From NCBI GenBank assembly GCA_026874595.1, contig CM049318.1:6587741-6651740 (forward strand): DNA of 64,000 nucleotides. The letters are read 5' to 3'. The notes beneath the pieces are model-generated. The model made no database searches. It worked only from the letters and a program-made list of their open reading frames with translations, and was not told the DNA's origin. Shown here in pieces: positions 26,417 through 38,874 of the stretch. The position numbers and the translations under genes are program-made. Numbering within the stretch: position 1 is the first letter of the stretch; every line of letters starts with the position of its first letter. Source of the stretch: Sipunculus nudus (Eukaryota > Annelida > Sipuncula > Golfingiida > Sipunculidae).

Positions 26417-28652
26417 TTTTTAGTGAACCTGTGAGCTAATGCGATGGTGTGTCGGCGTTTGTCTTCTGTACGTTAACCCATACTATTTTGAAAATGATTG
26501 GAGCTAGCATCATGAAATTTAATGCAAAAAATTAGCCATCTGAAAATTTTCTTAAATTTTATAGAGAAAAAGCTAAAAAAACCTTTAAAAATCTTCTTTT
26601 CCGAAACACTCAAGCCAAATTGTTCAATATTTGACAGAAAAAATCTTTTATACCATCTCCCTCAATTTTTTTCCAATGGTTCAAGTTTGGTGAATTTTGG
26701 CCGAATTGACCTTTTTTTGTACGGGGGTCATTGGTCATCTGTACATTAATCCATTATTTCTCAGGAATAGCAGGAGCTACCATTCCCAGATTTTATGCAA
26801 TAATCTGTCACATATCAAATTTTAGGGATTCAGCTTATTTTTTTGCTGTCTCCATTTACTTAGATTTTATAGGGAAAAAGCTGAAAAACTTTTAAAAGTC
26901 ATCTTCTTGTAGACGGTCCAGCCAAATTGTTCAATATTTTACATTAATGATCCCAGAGGCAAGCCCTCTCAAGTTTGTTCAAATGGTTTGCATTTGATGA
27001 ATTTTAGTGGAGTTACACAAATTTGAACAGTTATTTGGCCAAGTATGCATACTGACATTGTACTCTCAGAAATGACAGAAGCTAGCATTACCAGGTATTG
27101 TGCAAATGTTGGTCACATGACTCATATTTGAAGTTGTAGATTTAGTGGTGCCACCTACATTGACCTATATTTTTTGGGCCAAAAAAACCTCATAATTTTA
27201 GCCTCTTTCAGCTTAATGATGAAACTGTCAAGTTGAATTGTTCAATTTTTCAAAAGAATTATCCTAGGACATGGTTCTTTCAATCATATCAGAATATACT
27301 GAGTTTGTTGATTTTTGGTTGAGTTGTGAAAAGCTTAAGTTGGTTTTATGGCCATTATATTGCCTTTTCCATATGAGGACTGCAATAGTGTTCTTCTACA
27401 AAATTATTATTTCAATTATATCTTCTGTAACATTGCACAAAAATTATTCTTAGGTGGCCTTTGTTCAAGTTTACTAGAATGATTTTTGGCAGAACTATTG
27501 AACCTTTAACAATGAAAGTACTGCATCTTTTATTATTCTAGATATTTTGATAAAAAGTTTATGAATATGTCAGCTTGAAAAAAGAAATTTTAACCAAGTC
27601 TTTCAGTATGAGTAAACAGATATACCAACAGGCCAAGATTGAATCTGTATCTTTAAATAGGTTGAGAAACTGCCAACTGTTTCAGATTTGGGAACAGATC
27701 AAGAGTTCATTCAGTGCAGCCAGATATAGGTCAAGAGTTCAATCAGTGCAGCCAAGCACATGGCATGTGATCACCTCATGGGTGACATGTGAACACCTCA
27801 TGGGCACCAGGTGATCACATCATGGGTGTCAAGCCCCTCAGGGCAGGGCCCCTGCATGAGCTTATGCAATGGTGTGGCTACCATTTCAGATTTGGCAACA
27901 GGCTAGAGGTCAGTCTGGATCTATTTATAGCTTTGGCAGACTGCCAACTGTATCAGATTAGGCAACAGGTCAAGAGTTCACTCAGTGCAGCAAGGTATGG
28001 GTCAGGAGTTTACTCAGTGCAGTAGCTGCATTCTGTTTATAGCTTTGGCAGACTGCCAACTGTGTCAGATGATGCAACAGGTCAAGAGTTCACTCACTGT
28101 AGCAAGGTACAGGTCAAAAGTTCACTCAGTCTAGCCAGGTGCAGGTCATGAGTTCACTTAGTGCAGTAGCTTGAGCAAGCAATTTGTCACAGTTCACTCG
28201 GGGCAACAGCCTTTCTCACCTAAGCCTGGTCAGCCCCATGCATCAGACTCAAGGTAAGTTTGATGTATTGGCCTAATATTTTAACCTGTCTATGTGTCTT
28301 TGATGGCTTTCTCGCTCACAAGACAGGTGTCGCCACCTACCATGACTTTTGCACAGTGTGTGTCCCTGGGTTTTTTCTCAAGAGGAATTTGATATATCAG
28401 TCTGAAATTGGGCATATGTATATATCTCTGATAGCTTCGTTGTATATAAGACTGGTGGTGCCAGCTACAATCTTTTTAGTGTTGTGTGCGACCATGCCAG
28501 AATTTCAGCAGTGATGTTTGTGTAATTGTTTTTTATTCAAAATGTTTAGTACTTGCATAGTTCATATACATGAAAAGTAATGGTCCAGCACTGAAACGTT
28601 ATACCTGGTGTATATCCCAATGCACAGGTTCGCATTAGGCCTGAAGGCCTTG
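26417..28652 (+). mobile_element. Helitron2-like element, AGCGAACCTGTG family, second copy
   Basis: It begins tttttAGTGAACCTGTGAGC, closely matching the start at 22019. The inverse CACAGGTTCGC lies at 28623-28633, followed by the hairpin AGGCC-TGAA-GGCCT and a CTTG end at 28649-28652. The interior has diverged tandem units (ccaaattgttcaatat, gttcaaatggt) and a minisatellite at about 27690-28160. No convincing protein is encoded. Confidence 0.55.
27690..28165. repeat. About 30-bp minisatellite with higher-order structure
   Basis: The word ggtcaagagttcactcagtg is repeated about seven times with variable spacers. A larger repeat of about 120 bp adds tagctttggcagactgccaa and atcagattaggcaacagg. 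It lies inside the element at 26417-28652. Confidence 0.8.
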
Positions 28653-30340
28653 TTTATAAATATCCTTGAATTTTTTTACAAAAATAACCAAGATAACTTA
28701 AGTCCTTAAAAATATTTGCATTTGTGCAGTTCAGCATTTTGATTTTATTTGCTGGTGAACAGTCTGCATGACTGCACAGCTGATCAGGGTAATCTTGATC
28801 CCTATTGGTTCTTTCAAATTCTCTGTCGTCCCCATCCAAAAGTCCTGTCATTTGACTGTCCCAAGTGATCTTAGTGAAATACATGAATTAACCAGCAAGG
28901 GATGGGGGCTCCCTCATCTGCATGAACATGTTTTTATCAACAGTCATCCTCATTCTTTAGAAATGTTATGACTAATACAGAGAATGTTCCATGAAATCTG
29001 ATGGACAAGGTCTTCAAAGGGTCCTCAAATTTGTACAAAGCTTTTGAGTCGGGACTTCTCTTGTGACCTGCATTAAATTCCTTTACAGAACAATGAATAT
29101 CCAGTTACCCTCTGTCTGAGAGAGGACTTTTGGGAGTTTGTAAGAAGTGCCAGGAAAAAAACTTACTCTTAGTTTTACCATGACAAGGGCATCCGAGCTT
29201 ACAGAAAACAGGCCTGTTCATCTAACTTAGAATGATCTTGCATTATGTGTGGGTGTGAGAAAGGGTTATTAATTAGGGAAATTCCAGCATAGAATCAATC
29301 AAATTCTTACCAGAAGTGGTGATACCCGTTCATCTTGATTGACAGGAAATAAACCTTGAGCGGAGGTGGTATTTTCTGTCACTGATTGGCTCATGTTGGA
29401 TTGGTTACAAGAAGTGTTACATAATTATCTAGAATTAGCCAAAAGTGCTGCTTACACTGACAATAAGAGGGACCCTTGGAGCTGCCTGCCTCGACTGCAG
29501 ATTGTTTTGATTACTGCTCATTATACCTTTTGTAATGATATAATTAACTGAATTAAGTGTTCTTTTGCACACCAGGTGTGTTAGTTATAGAGAAATTAAT
29601 GTGCTATTAAGCACTAATTGAAGGGCTGTGATATATAGCATAATAAAATTTAGTCTGAAAAATCATACTGTGAAACATTAATCCCTTTTAGACAGAAAAT
29701 GCAATTTAAGCATTGCTGTTATTGCAAATTTGACATACGTTTGACAAGCCACAGTGTGAAAAAATGCAGTGATGGTAAAGGAAAATTTATTAAGTGCTGA
29801 ATGTTCAACATAGTATTGTATTTTGGGCAAGTTCCTTGAAGGATATTTATTTAAGTACATTCTATTCCTTATATTGGTATTCATAATTATATTAAACTCT
29901 AAAACAAAAGTGTAGATGTACTATAATAAAAAACAAACCAATAAGGGGAAATGTATTGATTTAAAGCCAAGGCTTTATCCACTTTAAGCATAGTCACGCA
30001 GTCTGCACAGACTAACAGGAAAAAGGTAATGGTTCACACTGTTTTGACTGAAGTAATTTAGAAGCTTGATACAAGTTAGTTGAGCAAGTAAACATTTTGG
30101 TTGTTCTCAGTAAGAAAAACTGAGAGGGTATGGCCCTCGCTGTCAGAAATAACAAAATTACGAGGAAAATGGTGATTGTGTTTTGGTTGTTTAAAATCAC
30201 CCGGTCACAGGTTCCAGTACAATTACACATGATATATGCGGGTACAGTTTTACTGGGTTATTTATGGAGGTAGGGGATTTTTTACGGTAAAAAGTTGTTG
30301 AATATGGTATAACCTCAGTACCTTCTCAACTGGTGTTGAT
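28653..30340. other. Non-coding stretch, nothing recognised
   Basis: AT-rich sequence with open frames below 80 codons, no splice-bounded exon and no transposon end that I can support. Confidence 0.5.
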
Positions 30341-30371
30341 GGGTAAGAAATATGCCTGTAGGTGTCGAATG

Positions 30372-30452
30372 TAAGACGGAAGAAACTAACTAGTGTCCTT
30401 ATAGACTGCAATGTAAGACAGAAGAAACTAACTAGTGTCCTTATAGACTGCA
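30372..30452. repeat. Two tandem copies of a 42-bp unit
   Basis: A unit containing gaagaaactaactagtgtcc followed by ttatagactgcaa occurs twice in succession, the second copy nearly identical to the first. A short stretch of ggtcacagaaatcagcagtg-type minisatellite follows at 30489-30545; its main array lies at 33.2-33.9 kb. Confidence 0.85.
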
Positions 30453-31219
30453 AAATAGATTGCAAAAAAGAAGAGTGAGGAGCATACAAGGTCACAGAAA
30501 TCAGCAGTGAGGGTCATACATTACAAGGTCACAGCAAGGAAATTACAGACTGGAGTATCAAGTGAGAGTCTGGCTGTGTTGAATGTTGCTGATGGGGGTC
30601 ATAAAACTCGCTGATCAAAAGCTCAGAGAGATGCACTAATTGATACAGCACGAGAGACCCCTTTCGGTGTGACTTTGGAACATCTTGTTAATTCCTGGCT
30701 GCAGTAAACATGGGCAATAATATGAGATCAAGGCCGTCAGTGACAGAGCAGGTGATAGCTCACTGTTATCCATCAAAATGAAAGTCATCTGGTCATAAGC
30801 ATCAAAATATTTAGTTATTGACAGAATACTATAATACATGGCAAATTATTAACGTACAGTCGTGACTTGATAATCCGGCACTAAATGTAATGCGCTAATT
30901 TAAGTCGGATTGCAAGGCTGTTGGACTGCCAAATCAATAAAGGTGACGGAGGGTAAAGATACAATGTGACCTAAATATTTGGAGGACTTGTTTTATTTCA
31001 TTAAATATTTTGTTATAATAAACTACGTATACGATATTGTTATGATTAATGTGAATTAGAAAATAAAAACATCCGTCATGGAGTACTGTTTTTATTTCTT
31101 ATATACGTGTCTATATTTGTTTGAGATATTTTATTGAATATGCATATATCTTATGGTACAGACATCAATGGGATTAAGTGCAAGCTACTTAAAGCTTATC
31201 TTGACTCTCTCCCTAATAT

Positions 31220-31870
31220 TTCTAGTATAAAATATAAAATATAAAATATAAAACGATTGCAGTATTCAGTGTTATGGTAGGGGTTGTGTTTGGTAGTGGA
31301 TGTTTGGTAAGTGGAAGTGTTATAGTTGTATGTCTGTGTTTTGGAGGTGTTGTGGGAGATTTTTATGTTTTGAACCGGTTTTTGTTTTCTATGTATGAAC
31401 ATACAGATGTAAAGATTTCTTCATTTCTGGTGTTGTTTGCATATGCGCTACCATAGAGGAGTTCTTCTACAGATATATCTTGGGGGAGATATTTATTTCT
31501 AGAATTGACATGGAGTTGGCATTGCAGCAGATAATGTTCAGCATTTTCTGTTTCGTATCCACATTGACATTTTGGGTCGTTGGATAGGTGTCTTCTATAT
31601 AGATCGTAGTTTAAGTCACTGCTTTGTGTTCGCAGTCGGGTATGAATTATCTGGGCCTTTCTTGTACCTGAATTGAAGTATTTTGGTGGTTTGTTTCTTG
31701 TAATTTCCCTGGATATATTATATTTAAGTGATTTGCTGGTTTGACAGTGTTTAAGTCTTTCATCTAATTTATTCCATAATCTTATAGATTTTGGTAAGAA
31801 TGAATTATAATAGATCTCTATTCTATACGTGTCTATAATTATATATACTATGCTCGACAAGATTGACGAC
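31220..31870 (-). pseudogene. 3' fragment of a non-LTR retrotransposon reverse-transcriptase ORF
   Basis: The minus-strand frame (31860 down to 31363, about 165 codons) has the signature tail of CR1/Jockey-type ORF2 proteins. It reads YNSFLPKSIRLWNKLDERLK near the start, then RKAQIIHTRLRTQSSDLNYD, then a zinc-knuckle-like CQCGYETENAEHYLLQC (Cys-x-Cys...His...Cys). The catalytic reverse-transcriptase domain is absent, so this is a 5'-truncated copy, as LINE insertions usually are. It is followed on the same strand by about 110 bp of AC-rich 3' untranslated sequence and a short tandem tail of (ATTTTAT)-like units at 31227-31252, which marks the element's 3' end. It sits inside the Tigger-like relic, so it inserted later. 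The frame is still open. Confidence 0.8.
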
Positions 31871-31989
31871 CTATGCAGCTTCTACAATTATGAGATATGC
31901 TTATTCTGAACAAACATAAACTAAATATATATATATGAACCAGCGGTTGATCTAATAAGTTCATGTGCGTCCAAAGAATGCAAGCATAT

Positions 31990-32340
31990 CTGTCTGGTAT
32001 CTTGTTCTTTTATTTTTTTCATTTTCATGGACTTTTCTAAGCGGCTGGCATCAACTTCCCCTGCAGCGAAGCCCTACTCCTCAATATACCGTAGCCCTGT
32101 TTCCATTCCCCCAATGGTGTCTCTGAGAGTTACTGTTTTAGGAGGACCATCTTATCCCTCAGACTCGCTGTCACTGTCGCCTCCATCTTTTTTGACCATT
32201 GACACAATATCAGCGGCCGTCGGCATAGCTTCCGTGGGCTCCATGTTGTGTAATACGAGCTATCGCTCCGCGGTCATGTGGTCCACGCTGTTGGGTGCCT
32301 GGAAAAGGTCCCCGACACCGTTCTCCACCTCCGTGTATTC
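31990..32340 (-). pseudogene. Decayed Tigger-like transposase, C-terminal fragment
   Basis: The minus-strand reading retains words such as PTAADIVSMVKKDGGDSDSE and DGPPKTVTLRDTIGGMETGL, with in-frame stops between and after them. The acidic linker followed by a short helix ending ETGLRYIEE resembles the tail of CENP-B/Tigger-type transposases; this is a family-level impression, not a search result. The plus-strand open frame over the same bases is its shadow. It lies within the terminal repeats described for 30857-32712. Confidence 0.55.
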
Positions 32341-33184
32341 CACACACCGAAATGTTCATGTGTGCCACATACGGATGTAAACTGACCTAATTAGTGAGCC
32401 AAATTGATTTAATAATTGGTTCTCGTGTTCACTAAGAACAATACGCATCGCTGCATTTCACGCCTAATTGATCAGGGTGCTGTGTGCACGAGCCCGACGA
32501 CTGACATCAAAGGACAATATACCGGTCGGATTGTCAAGTCAGAAAATACGTTGGTATCCTAGTATGTGTCGGGAAATGTCATGTCGGAGTCGGAACCCAA
32601 GGCTGTCGGTTTGTCAAGGCTAATTTCTATGGGTCCGGTTCGTTTATTGCAAAATACCGTCGGATTGCAAGGTTTCCGGATGGTTAAGGGTCGGAATGGC
32701 AAGTCGCGACTGTATGTCAGAAGTGCGGGAACTTATGTAAATTGTTTTAATTCCGAAGATATTCAGGGAAAGTAAAGTTTACTTTTACCAGTCTTTCCTT
32801 CATGAATCACGGCAGAAGTTGATGCAGAGTGACCGCTTCTATCCAAAAATTGATCCAGTGATTCCTCAACACGAGACATCTCTAGATATATTTCTAATGC
32901 ATAATTCTTAAAAAAAAAAAAACCTTTGCGCATTAATAATTCCTGTCAATGTTACTCCAGTGATTTACTGCTCAGTTACTGGATATATATGTATTGCTCT
33001 CCTCTTCAGCAAGCTACAGTGGACCATGAAAGTAACATCTTTCAGACTCGCTTTATCAAAGGCTGTGCCGCCACTGCGCCTGACACAGTGGCATAATAGG
33101 TGCACAGTAGAGTTAATGGGCTGATTAGGTCTTAATTGCAATTAGGGCACGACTGACACTCGGCTTCTGACAGTTGATACTCAA

Positions 33185-33915
33185 GTCTGTAATTTCCTTG
33201 GTCACAGTAACCCATGGTGAGGGTCACTCACATAAGGTCACAGAATCCAGTGGTGAGGGTCATAAGGTCACAGAAATCAGCAGTGAAGGTCAAACAAGGT
33301 CACAGTAACCCATGGTGAGGATCACTAACGTGAGGTCAAAGAAACCAGTGGTGAGGGTCATACAAGGTCACAGAAACCCATGGTGAGGGTCATACAAAGT
33401 CACAGAAACCAGTAGTGAGGGTCATACAAGATCACATTAAAGCGGTAAGGGTCAAACAAGGTCACAGTAATCCATGGTGAGGGTCACTCACATAAGGTCA
33501 CAGAAACCAGAGTTGAGGGCCATAAAAGGTCATAGAAATCAGCAGTGAGGGTCATACAAAGTCACAGAAACCAGTAGTGAGGGTCATACAAGATCACATT
33601 AAAGCGGTAAGGGTCAAACAAGGTCACAGTAATCCATGGTGAGGGTCACTCACATAAGGTCACAGAAACCAGAGTTGAGGGCCATACAAGGTCATAGCAA
33701 TCAGCAGTGAGGGTCATACAAAGTCACAGAAACCAGTAGTGAGGGCCATACAAGATCACAGAAACCGGTAGTGAGGGTCATACAAGGTCACAGAAACCAG
33801 TATTGAGGGTCATACAAGGTCAAAGTAACCAGTAAAAGGGTCATATAAGGTCACATGAATCAATAGTTAGGGTCATATAAGGTCACAGAGCTTAGTGATG
33901 AGGGTCACCGTGGTC
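33185..33915. repeat. About 32-bp minisatellite with higher-order repeat
   Basis: The unit reads roughly AAGGTCACAGAAACCAGTAG then TGAGGGTCATAC. It is repeated about 22 times, with variants such as cataaggtcac, cccatggtgagg and aaagcggtaagg. A block of about 167 bp containing agatcacattaaagcggtaa is itself duplicated (from about 33430 and about 33590). A few isolated units lie at 30489-30545 on the other side of the Tigger-like element. Confidence 0.9.
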
Positions 33916-34031
33916 ATATTATACATATATGTGCATTAAGATTTGTATATTAATCCTGACCTGTATATTTCCATTTCTTCAGCCATTCTACTTTCATTTT
34001 CAAACTAATTTGTTTTTCTTTACTATTGTAG

Positions 34032-34062
34032 CTGGCCATGAGTCCTCCCACAAACACATCAG
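34032..34062 (+). CDS. PRKAG2-like: Candidate AMPK-gamma micro-exon (31 nt)
   Basis: The sequence has a T-rich acceptor (ctttactattgtag), 31 bases, then a consensus gtaagt donor. Entering in phase 0, the phase left by the exon ending at 21184, it encodes LAMSPPTNTS plus one base, so it exits in phase 1. The residues continue the Ser/Pro/Thr-rich character of the preceding exon. It is on the same strand 12.8 kb downstream. Both splice sites are good, but a 31-nt match could be chance. Confidence 0.55.
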
Positions 34063-35995
34063 GTAAGTGACTAAGTCGTAAACACTTGCATCATACACAG
34101 AAATAAAATCATTAATTACAGACTACAACAAGTCAATTTGTATATTATGAATTGTACCAGCCAGGTTTAGAAATGGTGTGTATTCAAGTGCTAACTGAAT
34201 GATATGTATGTTCACATTGCCCATATCTTGTTAGTCTTAAGGAGGCAGGTTTGCACACAATCACTAAAATGAGATGTAAAGTAAGCAAGTACAGTACTAT
34301 AAGGAATATTTACAAAAATTGTAAATCTTGTACTTTTCAATTGACAAGTAATGCACATTGAGAAATACACATTCTGCTCAGTGGCATTGAAGTTAAGACT
34401 GAACAACATATAAGGTTTGGGGGGGGGGGGGGTTATAAAAATCATGCCACCTTGGTCAGTGCATTCTGATGATAAACCAGTAGGTTAAAAGGTGACGTGT
34501 CACTGAGTAGGGAAGATAAGATAAAGTAGAACTTACTGTTGCTCTGTGTATGGTGACATTTATCAGTATCACTTGTTGTAGCGGGTGATACTGACACTGA
34601 CTGTCATATCAACTTCAACATTTACAATTCTTTACTTAAGACATACATTCTCAATGCTTTGTTTTAGTCTCTAGAGCTTTGACTGAGGTTTGGTTGTAGC
34701 AAAAAATCTTCATAAAGATTTTGTGTCCTTCCTGTGTTTACAACACAAAAAGCAGTCTATGTATTTGAGGTTAGCAGACAAGGCAGGTTTATTTTGCTTA
34801 AAGTTTAGTGTATGTGTAAGGCAATACTTTCACCTTAATTCTTGTGTTATGTGACAGCAAATTACTGTATAACCTCCTTATTCCAGACATTGAAAGATAA
34901 AAAAAAATTCTGCAATAAAGAGGTGTTCATTATTATAGAGGCTATGGAACTATGTCAGAGGCCTTTTAAAGAATGGTCCCAAGTTGCTGTCTTAGATAGG
35001 TGTCCATTATAAAGAGATGCTCATTAGTAAAGGTAATATCAAGGTGTTAAAGCATACCTATTTTCTGTTTCTTTTTATATATAAACCCTCTTAGTGGTAC
35101 AGGTGATACACAGGACTGTCTGGCATATAGTACTTAGATGTATAGATTTGTCAGTACAATATACAGTACCCAATCCCAGCGTTGGCATGATTATACAAAG
35201 TATAACTGTTTAATGGTCAGGCGGCCTTCAGTGGCGTCATGGTGGAGGGATTTACACAACATGCCCAGGAGACTGGTAGACGTCAGGACTTTATCACAGA
35301 ACAATCCTGACCTCATCTGATTGACAGAGCTATTAAACATGCTACATCCAAAGGTGTAAAACATAACCTACTTCCACGCCATTTATAGATTTTATTAAAG
35401 AAAATAAATCTAAACATATATGTATTTTATAGTTGTTGATTGGAAACGCTCCAATGAGAAAAACAATAATAAAGTAAACTTTAGAGGAGGGGGCACTTAT
35501 TGTGGTTTGTGTGTACCGGACTTGTAGTACTAAAATAACAGCCACATAACCCCTGTGGTTGAGCTTTGTGGTTTGTGTGTTGTCTATCTGTCCCTCATAC
35601 CGACCCAATGTGCTATCCATTCGCCCATGTGCTATCCATCAGGGCTATTGAGAATCAGTATGTTTAGATGCTGTTTGGGACAGACTGCAGGTTTATGTAT
35701 GTTTACACACCAGCAGATTCAGGGCTGTTCATCAGCTGACCAGACAGCTTGACTACTCCTTGATTAAGGCCACAGGGCCTCTATCAGTTTAATGGTTCAG
35801 GGGACCAGGCCATGCAGGCTTTAATATTAGTTTAGTATCCTGGCCTTCCTGTCTTCCCAGGCCACTGTGTTATAATTTGTTATTTGTTGCTCATTAAATA
35901 AAAAATTTGCTGCATGAGGGTATAGTCACATCAGACCATACTAAATACGCATCTCTTTTATGTGAGGGTTTTCTGTCAGGAAATGGTACTCTTTT
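34063..35995. other. Intronic sequence, nothing recognised apart from a 14-G run
   Basis: A run of 14 G lies at 34419-34432. Open frames are short and lack motif or splice context. Confidence 0.5.
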
Positions 35996-36013
35996 TCCCT
36001 CCTGCCCCACTTA

Positions 36014-36014
<1 letters not shown>

Positions 36015-36060
<46 letters not shown>

Positions 36061-36189
36061 GGTGGTTCTTCCTCCTACCCTTCTTTTCTTCCTTTTTTTT
36101 CTTTCTTTCTGATTCAGTGCTTCTTCCCTTTCTTGTTTTTTTCTTTTCTCTCTCTCTCTCTCTTATTTGGTAGTTCGTCCTCCCATCCT

Positions 36190-36228
<39 letters not shown>

Positions 36229-36273
36229 GATTCAGTGCTTCTTCCCTTTCTTGTTTTTTCTTTTCTTTCTCTC

Positions 36274-36306
<33 letters not shown>

Positions 36307-36308
36307 GT
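36015..36308. repeat. CT / CTTT compound microsatellite
   Basis: There is a (TC)n run at 36015-36057, a (CTTT)n run at 36187-36229 and further CT-rich runs to 36306. Between them a segment of about 110 bp (gattcagtgcttcttccctt to ttttcttttctctctc) is duplicated. Open frames made of Ser/Leu or Glu/Arg/Lys here are repeat artefacts. Confidence 0.95.
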
Positions 36309-36461
36309 TTCACAAATATTGTAAACCATTCTCAGTGCCTGGTTTGTTATCAAAATAATATCCCAATTTAAATGTTTTTCCCTCGACTAATATCCCAATT
36401 TAAATGTTTTCTTCTTGACTCAAGAACCTTAATGTGTTTTATTGTACATCTTCTCCGCCAG

Positions 36462-36483
36462 GTGGAGGTACCAGTGGCAATTT
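36462..36483 (+). CDS. PRKAG2-like: Candidate AMPK-gamma micro-exon (22 nt) or short alternative 3' end
   Basis: A pyrimidine-rich acceptor (catcttctccgccag) ends at 36461. Entering in phase 1, as left by the exon at 34062, the bases read GGGTSGN. If spliced at the weak donor TTT|gtaaat the exon is 22 nt and exits in phase 2, which fits an open phase of the candidate exon at 50882. If not spliced, the frame reaches a TAA after one more Leu, giving a short alternative C terminus. The donor is weak, so this is tentative. Confidence 0.3.
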
Positions 36484-37549
36484 GTAAATGGCTGAGAAGC
36501 CAGACATTACCGGTACCTGTGTTAGACAGGATAAGATAATCCACCTTATGAGGAATTTCTTGTTGACAAGCAATTTATTTCTTTGGCTGTAAAATGCATT
36601 TGTACAGCATAAAAAAATAAAAACAATGAAAAGGTCTAAATTAATGCAGAGTATGCAGTGATATTGAATCAGCTACTTTTCTACATGACCAAAACATAAA
36701 TGAACGTTAATGCTGCAATATCACATGTACAAAATACTGAAGGGTCTAGCAATGAAATAAAGTTATCCCTTGCGTTTATCTGAATCCCTCAGCTGGAACT
36801 GAGATTGCCAAAATTGGATTGTCTGAAGTAGTATTGCAAGGAAATGAAGCAAGCCTGATAACAAAGTGGTTTGTCTAATTCTGTCTTACTTTTGGGAACC
36901 CAAGAACAGAAACTGATTACCTCAGCAATATCTTTTATGAGAGATACTGATTGTATCTAGAGTGACCCCAAGTTTGATTAAAAGATCACTGATAGGAAGA
37001 GAAATAAAAAAAAAAGAAAATCTCAACCGGCCAGTGATTGTTTTTTAGTAATACAACTCCAGTAAAGGATGTACTGACAGTCAGCTTTTGGTATAAATCA
37101 TCTGTCCAATTTTGTCCACAGACAGAAAAAGCCCCCTTGGAGACACTTTATTCTGTCAGGTCAGTAAGTTGAGCTTATTCTCGCAGGCTTGTTTTATGAT
37201 TATTGAAGTTGCCGTCTTTAGGAATTCCAGGCAGCCTGAAGCACCTATTATGTTGTAGAGTAGGGCTCTTTGTCATGTAAGCTGACCATAAAGTTTCCTG
37301 ATTATATGACGGAGCACAGAGCAAATTTTCACGTTAACATCATATTGATATTGTTACTGTCATACTTGTTTAGTATTGCTTAAGTCAGCTGAAGTCTTTC
37401 CCATCTAGATTTTTGTTATAGATCTGTGTTTCTGTATTTATGAGAATTGAGCTGTATCTGTGGCAGTTTTCAGAGACCAGTATTTTCTCTTTATGTGGTT
37501 AGATCTATATATAGATAACAGCTGGGGTGCACGATGCACCAGTATGGTC

Positions 37550-37780
37550 CTTTTAGTCATCAAATATTTTGGATATTTTTGGTATCCCCTTTGAAAGAAG
37601 TCTTGCTTTAACCATTGTTGGTTTATTCATTGGTTGGTTTCTTTGTTGGTTGTTCAATGAAGAGGTCTTCCCTAGCATGTCCCCACTCTTTCACTAAGTT
37701 TCATTGAAATGCCTTCAGTATTTTTTGCATAATCCTGCTAACAGACAAACAAAAAGACAGGTGACAACACAACCTCTTTG
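37550..37780 (+). repeat. Dispersed repeat fragment
   Basis: A segment containing ttggttggtttctttgttgg, ctaagtttcattgaaatgcc and ctaacagacaaacaaa looks like the 3' part of a common short interspersed or DNA-type repeat. The caagtttcattgaaat...aacagacaaac ending is a frequent style in molluscan repeats (from general knowledge). No ends or target duplication could be fixed. Confidence 0.35.
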
Positions 37781-38874
37781 GTGAAGTAACATATCAGTAG
37801 TTCAGCATTTTCTGTGATAGACATAGTGGGGAACTGTGGGATATGTGTTAAACGAGGAAATCCCTGGTAAAACATCATTAACTCCTGTTCTGCCTAGTGT
37901 TCAGCTGCTTCAGGTTCTTCTCTGCACTCGGCTTCAGATACTTTTTGCATACATGTAAACATGCACATACTGCTGCTGACTTGCTTTCCCCTGTGCATGT
38001 GAGGAACAGGGGCATGCAGATTATTCTGGTGGTACTCCGGGTATATATATACACAGTAGCTAGGAGAAAGTTTTTTGACAATTTACTGACAGTTCATGAA
38101 TGAGTGAGAGGTTCTGGCAGGTGGTGAAGCTAGTGGTATCATATATATAAGGAAAAAGTCGCCTGACTAGATAGGAGTAATTGATATCAGTAAGTGGTGC
38201 CTCTGCTCTAAACACAATCTATATTATTGATATATAGGTAAGCGCCAACAGTTGTAATATACTTTTTTCTCTCATGAGTAATTAATAATTTTATTATCTG
38301 CATATCTTTTTGTATGCAGTTAAAATATGAACGACTTCAGGTATATTTGATTTATATATGTATAAAGAGTGTTATAGTATATGGTTACCATAGAATAATA
38401 GTTTTATTGAAATAGTTTAGAAAATTGATTAATTTCATAAAGTCATGTTAAATTTGAATAAATGTACATGTATCTCTTTTTTGTCATTTAAAATTATAAG
38501 GATATCAGGCGGTTATAAAATATATAATATGAATGATAATAACAGAAATAATAATTATTTGTGTCATTTTAATGAATAATTTGGTAATAAATCATGATTA
38601 GGATGATATTCTGTGGCATACAAATTACAATACAATTACTACTTTTCTGTCTTGGGAGGTATCATTAAATAGAAAACAGTTAATAAAGTTTCATGATATA
38701 AAGCAGGACAAGGGAAGTTTTAGTTAATTGTTTCAATTTTCTTCAAAAAAGTTCAAGCAGATTTTTAAAAAACGTGTTCGCTCATAATGTTTCAGAAATT
38801 AAATGAGTGATATGCAGGTGTAATTATAAATTAATAATTAATATTGATAAAGCACGCATTCACCAAGGCTTTTA

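Larger units (their letters stand above)
30857..32712 (-). mobile_element. pogo/Tigger-like DNA transposon relic with TA target duplication
   Basis: The left end CAGTCGTGACTTG (30857-30869) matches the right end, whose complement reads CAGTCGCGACTTG (32700-32712). TA dinucleotides flank both sides (30855-30856 and 32713-32714), as expected for the Tc1/mariner-pogo superfamily. Sub-terminal copies of a tcggattg-caagg word occur near both ends. On the minus strand, at about 32340 down to 31990, a broken frame resembles the C-terminal part of a Tigger-type transposase, including an acidic GGDSDSESEG stretch and a downstream ETGLRYIEE segment. It has at least three in-frame stops. The N-terminal and catalytic DDE parts are missing. 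A LINE fragment is nested inside. Confidence 0.75.

Noticed and set aside
28200-28260. Possible exon ending at a consensus gtaagt (CTCAAG|gtaagt)
   Set aside because: It lies inside a repeat element directly after a minisatellite, and the upstream acceptors give a 20-29 nt piece with no continuity to the gene.
32027-32380. 117-codon plus-strand open frame
   Set aside because: It is the antisense shadow of the decayed Tigger-like transposase fragment on the minus strand.
35962-36353. Ser/Leu-rich and Glu/Arg/Lys-rich open frames
   Set aside because: They are translations of the CT/CTTT microsatellite.
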